Source of the DNA: Mytilisepta virgata | Lineage: Eukaryota > Mollusca > Bivalvia > Mytilida > Mytilidae | NCBI GenBank assembly: GCA_028015205.1 | Contig: CM051511.1 | Coordinates: forward strand, 35,642,001-35,706,000 | Direction: 5' to 3' | DNA: 64,000 bases | Shown here: one piece after another, positions 25,200 through 37,809 of the stretch | Layout of the letters: every line of letters begins with the position of its first letter | How positions within the stretch are numbered: position 1 is the first letter of the stretch | The notes under the pieces: model-generated | What the model saw: only the letters and a program-made list of their open reading frames with translations | Told to the model about the DNA's origin: nothing | The model's database searches: none | Position numbers and translations under genes: made by a program

Positions 25200-27079
25200 G
25201 ATGTTTTGCCCACTTGCCTTCTTTAGTTTATTTCTGTCCTCAACAAAATGGTAGAGCAGTCAAATTCTTCCGATCATTTCTATGTTGTACTTTTTAACTC
25301 CTGGTAACATCAATCATTCTCACAAATTTTATTGTGCATGTACATGTACTAAAATACTGCAAGGGTTAAACATCTTATCAGGAGATTGGGAGAAAGGAGA
25401 GAATGGGTGGTAGAATGGGAAAAAGATTGCATCTGGTAATTTTAACTTCAATAAAAGAAGGCTGGAAGGGATAAACCTAATCCATGTCCAACCCCTCAAT
25501 ACTAGCATCATGGCTTGGAATACTCTCGGGGACTTGCATTTTGTTTTGGAATCTGCAAGAATATTGGCATCTTGACCAGAAAAAACACCAATAAAAGACT
25601 CTTATATTTTTACTTAAATCAGCCATGTCAACAAACATACATAAAAAATATTTTATGTACAGATTATATATATACAAAAAAGCTTATAATAATATCAGAA
25701 TTGTACAAAACATGGATACATGTGTAAACAATAAAATTTAACACAACAAATTATACTTAATAAAAAAAAATAATGTAAGGCCAAGTTAATTGATAAATTA
25801 TCATCTACCCCTTCTAAAAAATATGTGGCTGGTCGGATTTATTTTCTTATTACATGGATCAAAATGTGTCGTCAACTCGTGGTTGAAAAGACCAATTTCT
25901 GCAGGTCCGGGATAGAGGACTCAAAAATTTTATAGGAAACAGACTCAAGAAATTTCCGAAAAATCACACTCTGTAAAATTTAAAAATATGAGACAGGCCG
26001 ATTTTCATGCGGTGGGAGGGGATGATAATCTACTAATTACCTTTAAATGGCCTGATTAGGAAGAACACAAAAATATAGCACTGTCTTCTACATGTATGCA
26101 TATAGTTCTAATGTAAGTGGTCAGCACCTACTTGCATAATATCTCTTAAAGAAAAGAAGGTGATAAATATTGATGGTCTGAAACAATGAATAATGATAAA
26201 CTAGATGCATCCTGTCCGATACGAATATGTGAAGTTTCATCAATTTCACGTTTTATTTTCTGATGTCACAAACCAAAATTTTTAATGGATTGTTGCCATC
26301 CACTTATTTCAAGAAATACTAAAAGTACGGTATACTAGAAATTACTTTGATTACATCCTGATTTCGAAAATACAACTTGCTACTTAAATTTGGAATAATT
26401 GTTAATAAATTTTTCATTAGGACTTTTACCAATGTTTAACTTCTAAAACGAATTTTCTGCATAATGTTGTGAAATTGTTTACAAAAGAGCAAAGGCTTGG
26501 GGACCATGACACTTAAAAAACAAAATATCATATTTTTTTTTAGGTTGTTTTTCATTTAAATGGAAACATCTGCATTTCTGTAAAAAGGGAACTGCTGTCA
26601 CTGGAAAAAGCTTTAATGATCACTATGGGACTCCGATACGAGTCATAAAAAATATTAAGTACACTGTTTAATGGAGCAAAAACCTTCACCATGTAATCAT
26701 TGTAATGCATGTATTACTCTTAACAATGAATTAATATAAAAAAAATATGTCAGATTATGAAAATAGAAACAAAAAAATCAAATTAGTTTCTATCACACAT
26801 TACTAAAAATTTTATGTGAAACAGGAAAATAATAATGGCTAATGATGTTACTGAAAAACTGAAAATGATTTGGAATGTTGACCAAAAAATGTGGAATATT
26901 ATTTCATGCAGTGAAGTATTTCTAAACAAAAATTCACAAACAATGTACTCATTTCTAAACAGAACACATAGAAATACATATACATTTAATTGACTTGCAT
27001 CAAATTTCTAAAATTAATAAATCTCTTTTTTTTAATTAATGAAACATCTTATAATTTTTACATCAGATTTATAACTGCT

Positions 27080-27133
27080 CAGCCTTATTCACAAAACTTT
27101 TTACATGTAATTTAATTTTTGTGAACAAGGCTG
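27080..27133. repeat. 17-bp arm hairpin
   Basis: CAGCCTTATTCACAAAA (27080-27096) pairs with TTTTGTGAACAAGGCTG (27117-27133) with one mismatch around a 20-base AT-rich loop. Confidence 0.65.
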
Positions 27134-27866
27134 CTGAACATTGTAGAAACAAACACAATTTGCAGTCAATGGGAGATAATTAGTCCCGATCTAAGCACAG
27201 TTGTCTCCCATTATTAGCCATCTTAAGTTCATCGATGTATTTTTCAAAAACTGGCCACTTAACTATATGTATTTTCACAAATCTCAGAAAATATTTCTTT
27301 GTATAAATACAAACACATAAATTTTAGGCCACACAAAATTAATTTCAAGTTTCTCAATTCCAGCCTGCAATAAACCTCTAAACCCCAATATGAAATGGCA
27401 AAAATTTCAGAATTTGTGTGGATCATTCTTGAGACAAATTACATATTAAACTGGAATTAATGTAATAAAAGATTAATAAAAACTAGGGGATTCTCTCCTT
27501 TTTTTTGGCAGCAGAAACTAAGAAAGCAGACAAAAACCTAATTTTCTTTGTCCAAATGGACAGTTTGAGGAAATCCAAAAATTACACTTATGTAGTCTTA
27601 TCAATATGAATTGTGTAAAAACTGTTTTACAATTAAACAAATGTACAACCTTTAATATTTCATAACACAAAGATAGTAATTTAAAACCTTTTGAGTGATT
27701 CTAACACAACTAAGACTAAAAATTTTTTTAAATGATATTGCCACTGCCATCATAAGGGTGTAATTTGCAGATGTAGTGTTTTAAAAATTCACAAACGAAC
27801 ATTATAATAAATTCACTGTTGTTTAGTACTGCATTTAACCATATAAATATTATGTCCTCGTTTTTC

Positions 27867-28117
27867 CATCCCCCAAGTCAGGGTTTTGTATCCATGTTTG
27901 TTCCTACAAACCCCTGACATCACACATTCATATTTTGCAGGTCGAACATATTGCCGCCTGGTGTGTGAAAAAATTCTACCTACGACACAAATGGATTCTC
28001 TTTTGACCTTGAGAAGTACCAATGGCAATTGTTCACTTCTGACCCGCAAAATATGAATGTGTGATGTCAGGGGTTGTAGGAACGAACGTTGATACAAAAC
28101 CCTGACTTGGGAGGATG
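27867..28117. mobile_element. hAT-like MITE, 251 bp, with 8-bp target duplication
   Basis: Terminal inverted repeats of about 75 bp start CATCC(C)CCCAAGTCAGGG on the left and end CCCTGACTTGGGAGGATG on the right; blocks such as cctgacatcacacattcata are perfect inverse copies. CGTTTTTC stands directly outside both ends (27859-27866 and 28118-28125). An 8-bp duplication is characteristic of hAT (and P) elements. It has no transposase and is therefore non-autonomous. The minus-strand ORF over it is a by-product. Confidence 0.85.
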
Positions 28118-28202
28118 CGTTTTTCCTGTACTTACTTAGAAGCATAATATTCATACAATACTATTTTAAAATAACAATATTGTGTGGCATAATGAAAACA
28201 AA

Positions 28203-28372
28203 CAATTATATAATAACTTTGTGTTTAGCATTGGCTATGTGAAAATAGTAGCCTAGGTTGAAAACAAAGTGCACAACCCGAAGGGGAGTGCACTATGTCT
28301 TCAACCGAGGCTACTATTTCGCAGTCAATACAACACAACATTTTTGTTATTATTATACTGACTGTATAATTG
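28203..28372. mobile_element. foldback MITE, 170 bp
   Basis: AAATAGTAGCCT(a/c)GGTTGAA at 28243-28263 pairs with TTCAACCgAGGCTACTATTT at 28300-28319, and AGTGCAC with GTGCACT inside. Outer ends CAATTATA (28203) and TATAATTG (28372) also pair, with AT-rich indels between. Confidence 0.7.
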
Positions 28373-30573
28373 TATGACTGTAATGCGCAAATTGCCTATC
28401 ATAAAATGCTTTGAAGATTCAGATATGAATAATGATTATCTCTGCCAGCCCATACATTGGCTCCACCTACTAGAGTGATTAGGACTTTGATTGACATATC
28501 AGACCACAAATATTGGGGACAGCAGTAGTGACTATCAGAAGATAGATCAATTCATTTAAATTCTATGCCAAATTAAAGTATTATAATTTTCAAAGGACAT
28601 TCTTACAGGAAGAATAATAATATTAAATAACTGTGCTAAAAATAGAATGGCAGAAAGAACAACCTGACCGTATCACTTATATTCAGTTTGTTGTCACGAA
28701 CCATCAAATACATACAATGTATCTACACAACAATTTTTTGAAAATCACAGTTTTAGATCCTACATGTAATTCATGAAAATCTGAAGCAAATTATATTGAA
28801 ATTATGGAGGTAGAGCTAAGTTAAGAGACAGAATTTTTATTAAGTCACTGGTGTGTTTGTTGAAACCTTGCAGTTATTTTAAGCCTCTGTATTCAATCAT
28901 GACTGTTAAGCTTTTTTTTTAAAAAAATTTTCATTTAAAAAAAACAAAGCAAACAAAAACAGAAAATTGGCAAATTTTTTATGGCTTAACAATATTTTCA
29001 CACACCTTACAACTTGCAACTGTTAAAGAGCTATTTATACATAGCAGTCACAATAGCTGACTTATATAACTTTTGAATTAATCGAGACAAGTGAATTTCT
29101 GTACCCCATTCACACAGGTTACTCGGCTTTTTGGATTTATCCAATTTTCACCCGCCAAAAACACGATTGGATTCAAACATTATTGTAAAGCAGTTCAAAC
29201 ATGTTTACCATGGTACAATTCACCTTTTTTCATGGGTAGTAAAACTGTATATTTCCAAACAGCTGTTACCAATTTGAATTGGATAGTGTGAGATGCCCGC
29301 AAAAAGTTCAATGAATAACATTTCATATCAATAACAATAAGCCTGAAAAATGTTGCTTTTATCTGATAAGAAAATTAATCTACATAAAGTATGTTCTACA
29401 ACTCATACAAGATATACTCTATAATAATATAATAATTTAATTTCGATACATTCATATATCACTTCTACTAAAAAATTTATTAAAAATCTTTACCCTGTAC
29501 TAAACCTTCACAGAAGCTAATTCCAGTAAACAATTGTCTTAAGAGCCGCATCAGAAGTTCAGTGTTGGAAAAAAACATAATTCACAGTGTTTTATCTTGA
29601 ACACATCAACCCTCCATCCCACCACCCCCACCCTCACAATTCCTCAGCCTTCTCAGTTTAATTTGGAAAATATTTATCAACGGGTAGAGGTATATCTTAT
29701 TACACAAATTTCAATAATGTTTTTTTTTGGTTTTTTGCCTTTCAACTAGTTTAGACATTAGTGTCACTGTTTTGACTTACAAAACTGGGAGTGGAGTTTA
29801 AAATTTTAAATTCAACATACTGGTATTTTTATGCCTTTTTTATATATGAAAAAATTAGACCATCCAGAAAACCAAATTTGAAAAACAAAATTTTCAAAAA
29901 CTCTAAAACCGCTAAACTATGTCAATTACGTTTTTTATCCAACATCAGTCCTCCATTTTTTGATGTTGTCCTTTGTAAATACATAATTTAATTTACAAAA
30001 TTTCTGATACTTGAAAAATTTATGGAATCTTTGCATGTAAAAACCCAATCAATCTCAAAGGCTTTGCTACTTCATCCCTCAAACAACCTACAACAAATTT
30101 CTAACGTTCACAATATTTACTCTTACATGTAAAGTTGTATGCCTATGGTAAGTTATGGTGTAGTTGGTCCCACTAAAAAATGTTATAAAAATTACTTGAA
30201 TAACAGGTTTTTACTCTAAATAAAATCTGCAGATGATTGGTCATTTTTAGAACTTCAAAACATGTCCATATCAAAAAATGTCATGCTTTTTTAATAAATT
30301 GGCCTCCACTTTCAGAAAACACTTTTTAACATCTTCTCAACCAAAAATAAATAACCCCAAAAATTACATGTATTTTATGTTGATGGAAATTATAGAATTC
30401 AAAATTCGTTATGCAAAGGAGACTCTTATTATTAATTTTAAGCTATTTTACATATACGTATAACTTTATTACATAGGGATTCCTTAGATTTTGTTAAATA
30501 CCAAATTTTTGTAGTTTTTATTGCAGTTTAACCACAAATTAAAGTATTCCATAAAAAATTTATTTCATAATAC

Positions 30574-30579
30574 TTTATT
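30574..30579 (-). terminator. candidate polyadenylation signal of CCDC50-like gene
   Basis: AATAAA on the minus strand (TTTATT on the plus) about 280 bases after the stop codon at 30857-30859. Another lies near 30464-30469. Which is used is unknown. Confidence 0.4.
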
Positions 30580-30856
30580 AACAGAAATTACAAATCTACA
30601 AAATCTGATATCCTAAAAACAATAAATCTCACAAAATTAACAAATAATTATTGTCTTGAAAAGTTATCAATCAAAAATAGGTAAAAAATCTATTATTTCT
30701 AAACTTTTTAAATTCACCTAACAAGACATTTTGAAATATTGGGTTAACTGGGTTAAGTAGATACCCGTAAAATTGAAAACATGATTCTTTTTTTTCTCTT
30801 AATTTACAACCTTAAAATCTTTACAATTAAAATTTCAAGAAATTGAAAACACAATG

Positions 30857-33800
30857 CTATTGCTGTTTGCAGCTTCCTTGTTTATCCTTTGAAGATTTTC
30901 TTGGCTTCGGCTTGTTATCAGATGACCTTCTTTGACCTTGTACTGGTTGAAATGGACTTATAACTGGTCCCTCATCTGAAAAACTGTCATTTCCTCCTCC
31001 CATTTGTTCTGAAAGATAAAAAAATTAAATCAAAAACTTTCAATGTATTCTGTATCAAAGACTAAAATTATTTCCTACATTTGTTAGTTAATAAAATATT
31101 TGTATATATTTTTATTATGAAGATGAATTTGATATCAAAACTAATTCTCCTATATATATGACCTAGTTTGTACCTTAGTTACATGATGGTTGGGTAATAC
31201 CATATTTTTCTGAATTTTATGCCTCAGTCTGGGTGTAATCATTAATTCATATTTTTAAATATAGATAAATAAGAATAAATTCTAAATGACAAAGGAGGTG
31301 GTATTGAATAAAGTCAAAATGCACATAAATGTAATTCTCTTATGATTAACCGGCATTATCTAACTCTCGGACGGTTAGGGAAACTTCATATTACATCTTG
31401 TGAAATATATTACTTTGTTTGTTTAGTTGCGGTTTTACGCTGTTTTCAGCATATTTGGGTATTTTGCGGAAGCCAGTTTTTATTGGTGGAGTACCCAGAG
31501 AGAACCATCAACCTTCGTTAGGAAAATTGGCAATCCTTGTCAATTAAGATCGGAGTCGAACACACCCCACCACAGGTGAGATTCGAACTCACAACCTCAG
31601 CGTTGACAGGCTGGTGATCATTAGTAGTCATAACGAACTACCTAGATCACTCAGCAACCAAGGCCCCTTCAATAAAACCATAAATCTACGATTACAAAGT
31701 TCGCCTCATTCCCCCACAAATTTTGGTGTGTAGCTCCCCAAGATGCACCCTTACAGCAAGTAATGATTGTAGGTCGCTTGGTATCGTAGAACTGAACTCA
31801 GATGTAAAACTTAAGCTAAGTCAATGAAGCGCAGTAAATAGTTCAGAGTGACCTAATGTTGGTTGGAGGTTGTGTTACTCATCAAAATGCACCCTCACAC
31901 CAAGTAATATGATTGTAGGTCACTTGGTATCAGAAAACTGAACTCAGACATAAAACTTACCCTAAGTAAATGAAGTGTGAGAAGTAGGTCAGAGTGACCT
32001 AATTTTAGTCAAAGGCTGTGTTACTCCCCGAGATGCACCATTATACCAAGTAATATGATTGTAGGTCCCTTGGTATCTGAGAACTGAACTCAGACGTAAA
32101 ACTTAAACTATGTCAATATAGAGCGATAAGTAGGTCAGAGTGACCTAATTTTGGTGGGAGGCTGTGTTACTATCTGAGATGCTTCCTCACACCAAGTTAT
32201 GTGATTGTAGGTCCCTTGGTATCGGAGAACTGAACTTGGATGTAAAACTTAACCTATATCAATATAGAGCAATAAGTACGTCAGAGTGACCTAATTTTAG
32301 TGGGAGGCTGTGTTACATCCTAAGATGCATCCTCAGACCAAGTTATATGATTGTAGATCCTTGGTATCGGAGATCTGAACTTGGACATAAAACTTAACAT
32401 AAGTCAATGAAGCACGATAAGTAGGTCAGAGTGACTTAATTTTTGTGGGAGACTCTGTTACTCCAGAGATGCATCCTCACAACAAGTAATATGATTGTAG
32501 GTCACTTTGTATATCAAAACTGATTTTTTACATAAAACTTAAATGCCAGTCAACCATGTAATATGGGTCATGTGACCTTCATCTTATGTCACATGGTCAG
32601 TCTCTTCATGGTGCATCTGTACACAAAAATATATGACTCTATGTCAACTAGTAACTGAGAACTGGATGTGGACGGCACGCGGATGTGGATGTGGATGCCG
32701 GGGTGATTCTAATAGCCCCCCTCAACTTCGTTGAGGCAAACAAATGAATCACACTAAAGTATTTATAGTACAGACAAATATGAATTTTGTTTTCAAGAAC
32801 TCATTTCAGATATTAAAATGGCAGATTTTTCATTACCATAATTTAGTCATTTGGAATTCTTAGAGGGCAAATAAGTGGCCTTATTATATCTAAGGACCAA
32901 AGTAGTAAAAGCTTAGGATTTTAATTGGTTGTAAAAGTTCCGAAAATCAAACCATTTATTGAATTGAAAATCTACAGCAAAATCTTTTTATTTTTCAACA
33001 TAAGTATATTTTTAACTTCAAAGTAAACTTCAACAAAAATCAAGCATGCTGATATAGACAATACTGAAAGCAGGCTCACAACAGAATATATATGTACATG
33101 AAGCCTTGTTTATAATAATTCTAATAATAAAATAAACATTCATAGATGAGATTCACCTATATGAATTTCTGAATGATGTGTAAAATTGTGTTCATATGTG
33201 TGTCTACATTCAAATCATAACAAAATACAGGACCAAAATATTTTTTGTTAAAAAAATAATTGCTAGAAACCATCATGATATGCTGAGTGACATAGACATA
33301 ACATATGATCGGATCAGGCAAAGGAATCAAAATAAAAGTATACTGCTTATGCATTTTTGGAAGACCTCCAGTCCGCTAGCTGTAATAAATTACAACCAGA
33401 GTTTGCCATTAAAATCGCGTCTGAATATTTGTCGAAAAATATTTAAAATTAAGACCAATGAACAAAATGTTGATATAATTGTAGGCCCCAAATAGTAAAT
33501 ATTGGTACAAAAATATACTATTTATATAAAATTTATGTATAGCTGTTATTTTTTTTTATAATCAATACTCTCTTCTAATGGATATTTTGTATGTGACAAC
33601 TGAAGTGCAAGAAAATATCATGAAATGAAAATGAAAGGATATGGGGTATATTTCAATGAGATTACATCACAAACATTAAGCATATTATGAATGACAACAT
33701 AAGAACTTGTGTGGCCTTTAATGTTGGGTATACAGTACATGTATTCATAATATACTACAATTATACAAGTATTTTGTTATAATGGTTGTCAACCTGACCA

Positions 33801-36800
33801 CAAAAATTAAAACAACACAATATTCTTGATTGAATATCCTATTTTCAATTATATATTATTAATTAATAAATTTTGGAATAAATAAGTTTTTTTAATTTGG
33901 TTAGGCCAAGAAAAGAAATTCCTGTGTTTCTGCTTCTATGCATTAAAAAATTTCGGGTAGGCAAAAAGTTATTTTTGAAGTTGTGCAACTTAATTTGTGA
34001 CCTAAACTCCTCTTTCATTTTTCACTTTATGTATTTAATTTCTGTACATTGTATGTAGATGTGCAATAAGGTTTTATAATTTTGATTCTCAAAACTTGGG
34101 GCCCATATTCAAACAAAATGATTGTGCAAGTGGTGCACAAGAATACAACATGTGGAGAGTGCAGGGATACATTGTGGGGACAGCTGTCATTTCCGACAAC
34201 CTCCATCTAGATGCTTTTTGAAGACATCAGCCTACCATCCATACTTCACAAAACTACTAACCAGACAAGTCCCATCGAAAAATCTGGTTAAATATGTTTT
34301 AACTTGCCCAAACTTCCCCAAAAAGATAAGACAACTTGGGTTTGCAGAAACATAGGTTTATTTTTTTGCCTAAAATTTATTTGTGTCATATTTCTTTAAC
34401 ATCTAATTTCTATGTGAACTTTACTGGACCAAAGGTCTGAGCAGAAAACCAAACAAGCTATTTGATCTTAGAAATATTTTAACAATCCATAAAAATTTAT
34501 AAAATTTTGTGGACAGTTTTGACAATACACAACAGGCTTTATAACTATATATTATATAGTATGTATATATGATATGTTAACGAGATAGAGTTTGTTAGTA
34601 AATACTAATACTACCATGGTAACGGTTGGCAGCTAGGGGATTCCAACTTCCTTTTGGTCTCCGAAGACTTCCACGTAAACTTGGGTCCCACTCCAGGTCG
34701 AATTCTAGTGCAACACAGAAAGGAACTCAAAGAGTGTGCTTTATACAAATTTTATGATTAAGTGTTAATATATGATGATATACAGTGAGTGATCTTAGTA
34801 TTGACACATTTTCAATTTTTTTTGCATATTTAAAAGATTCAAATGTAAAAAAACTAACGAATTTGTAAATTTCCAATTTGCGCCATGGTAAATCTGGGTT
34901 TCTTTATTAGCGACTATCTGATTGGTTGATAAATTTTTCGGTGAATTTGGTTCCAACTGGCCTACAGGCAAAAGTGTAAAACAAATCTGTTGGCTCATTT
35001 GTTAAACAAAGTTAAGATATGGTGGCCATATTGGTTGGCAGCGGTTCTGTACAAATACTGAGCTCTATAACCAACAACCATTAACTTATACATATTTCGC
35101 TAGTTCAAATTTCTTTGTAGACAAGAAGATCTTTCAACAAATTCTCCTCAAGGAAAATCCATTAAACTAGACTTGGGTGAGCAGAAACAATTTTGAAATG
35201 GATCTACACAATGAACATTTTATTAAATTAAGATGGTTTTAATTCAATTCAATTCTGGTAGTTTCAGACAACATCTTTACACATTTTTTTTCTCAAACAT
35301 TTTCATTTTGTTAACATGGTGGCCATCTTGGGTGGTAATCTTAGTAGTGTACCAACGAACAAGACTAACAAAGGCTAGAGGTTCCCGATTTGGGACAGGT
35401 GCAAAAATGTGGCAGGGTTAAACATGTTTTGTGAGATCTCAAGCCTCCACCTATACCTCTAGCCAATGTGGAATAAACAAACACACAGTGATACACACAG
35501 TAAAACTATGTTCAAAAGATGTCCGATGTTTTCATATGCACTTTTGGTCAAAATGAGCCAAATACGTTATACAATGTATATCACTAAAAACCAAAATTGC
35601 AATACTTCTGAAATGGCTCAAATTAAGTCAAATTCTTAAAATCTACAATTGCCCTTTTCAAAAACTGCATGAAATCTGAAAAGACTTTTATTTGAAAAAA
35701 TAAATGCCAATACATATTTCACTGTCTGTACGTGGAAATCATTAGAATGATTTGTACAAATAAATACCTTTATGTATGATGAATATAAAGTGATTAATAA
35801 TGAATGATTTCCAAAATTCTGAAATATGAAAACTGTCATATGTAAAATGTTGAAGGTTCTACAATGGCAGGACTTCAAAGTACTTTGAGTAATTTAATTC
35901 TGTGAAGCATTACAAAAATAACTACACTTAAAATAAAATTACAAATTAACAGTAATTAATACTTAAAAAACAAACAAAAAAAAAAACAAAAAAAATGAAA
36001 TTCAGTAAAATACAGGCCAACAGAAACTTTGCATAAAAGAAAACACAAAATTTTTGAAATTCTTAAAATTCAAAGGCAAACATAAAGAACAATTCAAATC
36101 TGATAACATAAAACTTCGTACTGGAACTCATAGCTAATTTCCCACTTTTGTTTCAAGGGTAAGGAATTTCAGCCAGCTATCAGCTCCATTCTGAACTTTA
36201 AGAAGACTTCAGAAATTATCAGAATATTCCTTTCTGTTTGTTGGTTTTTTGTTTTTTTTTTGGGAGGAGGGATATATATAATCTCTGAATATGCTGTCTG
36301 TAGGACACGTAAATTCATAAATTATCATCCATGATCACCCTTGCAATAATTCGTTAAACTATTATTCTTTATTTACATATTTTTTGGGGGTCATTTGGTA
36401 TTTCTGAATTTGGATTGTTGTTTTGGTTTTTTAACATTTTTTGCCTTGAGCACAACTGATGAATTGTAAATCGACAAAATGTGCACATCTTGTGCATCAA
36501 AATTGGTATCAAAGAATTGTAATTTACTATATACAGAAAGAAAATTTATTGTTATTCCAGAACATTCAAAAACAAAATTACCAAAAAAAAACAACAAAAA
36601 AAAACCAGCTGCATGTCTAACATTTTATTAAATTGGATGAGGACCCAAGGATTTATTTTACATAGCATAAAAATTGTTTCATCTAATGAAGTCTTCTTAA
36701 AACTTTTTATAAATTATTTTAAAATATTGAAAAGAACCATTTTACTATACTCACATGAACACGACTATAATATTTATTAAACATGCATGGTCATAAAAAA

Positions 36801-37809
36801 TAAATTACTGAAGTTATGTTTTAAATAATGATAAACTAGATTCATGACGATGAAAGTGACTTGTGTAACACCAATATGACGATGAAAATGACTTACTTAG
36901 TACCATTATGACAATGAAGTGACTTATGCAATATCAATGATGATGAAAATGACTTATGTATGTAGTACAATATGACGATGAAAATGACTTGTGTAATACC
37001 AATATGACGATGAAAATGACTTGTATAATACCAATAAACTATAAAACATAGTAAATTAATAGCATTTCCCACTGTGTTAGTAACTGTACCACTGCTTTAA
37101 AAATTAATGCAATCGTTATATGTGTTACAGCTTCAACAAACATTCTATGGGTACTGCGTAAGCAACACCATGTACCATTCTGGTTATTGATATTTATCCA
37201 TAAACAGAAAAAAGTAAAATACAAATTAATATGTGGTGAATTTGTGTCAGGTATTCGTCATGTGTATACCCTCCCTTGCCTGTTAGACAAAAAGGCAAAG
37301 TTCAAATATTATTACCTACATGAATATTCCAAATTTACCGGATGAGGATATTCAAAGCATTTTCAACATTATCAAAAAAAATTTTTAATTTATAACCACA
37401 TGAATTTTCAAACTTGATGGACTAGAACTCACTGAAAAATCAACATACAGGACAATAAGAGTCCAATAAAATTTCAATACCAAATATTAAGGAGGCATTT
37501 CTCAAAATGACTACAAGATGTAAATAAATATGTTTTTATATCACCCCCCTCTTTCCTCAATGCCCTTTCAAATGATACACAGACATACCTTCTGGAAAAG
37601 GCATAGATGATGACAAAACAGGCATTTTCATGTCTGTTTCTTCGTGCTGGTTATGATGAGGCCCATTACTCGGTCTTCGTTTGTATGTCGGATCAATAGC
37701 TGCTGCTATATTAAAAGGTATCGGGTTACTAACAGCATAGCAAGGCTCCGTAACATAGTTGTTATGGTGACTGTTTACTCTCGAGTTTGAAAGAGCGGTT
37801 GCTGGTGCC
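30857..37809 (-). CDS. CCDC50: CCDC50-like exons 8-9: C-terminal tail
   Basis: Exon 37809-37589 reads APATALSNSRVNSHHNNYV on to MPVLSSSMPFPEG and splices (phase 1) across a 6.6-kb intron to 31008-30857: EQMGGGNDSFSDEGPVISPF, then a strongly basic end, NKPKPRKSSKDKQGSCKQQ, and TAG at 30857-30859. The basic C-terminus may act as a nuclear or phospholipid contact, which is only a guess. The intron carries a SINE and a tandem array. Confidence 0.8.

Larger units (their letters stand above)
20641..30856. other. convergent intergenic region, no gene seen
   Basis: Between the 3' ends of TNK2 and the CCDC50-like gene I see only AT-rich sequence and the SINE and foldback elements listed separately. 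The open frames here are short, lack splice support or lie inside the repeats. The stretches 25200-27075 and 28373-30460 hold nothing I can name, apart from possible 3' UTR of the minus-strand gene. Confidence 0.6.

Noticed and set aside
27813..28154. 113-residue minus-strand ORF
   Set aside because: It spans the inverted repeats of the hAT-like MITE, with no coding features.
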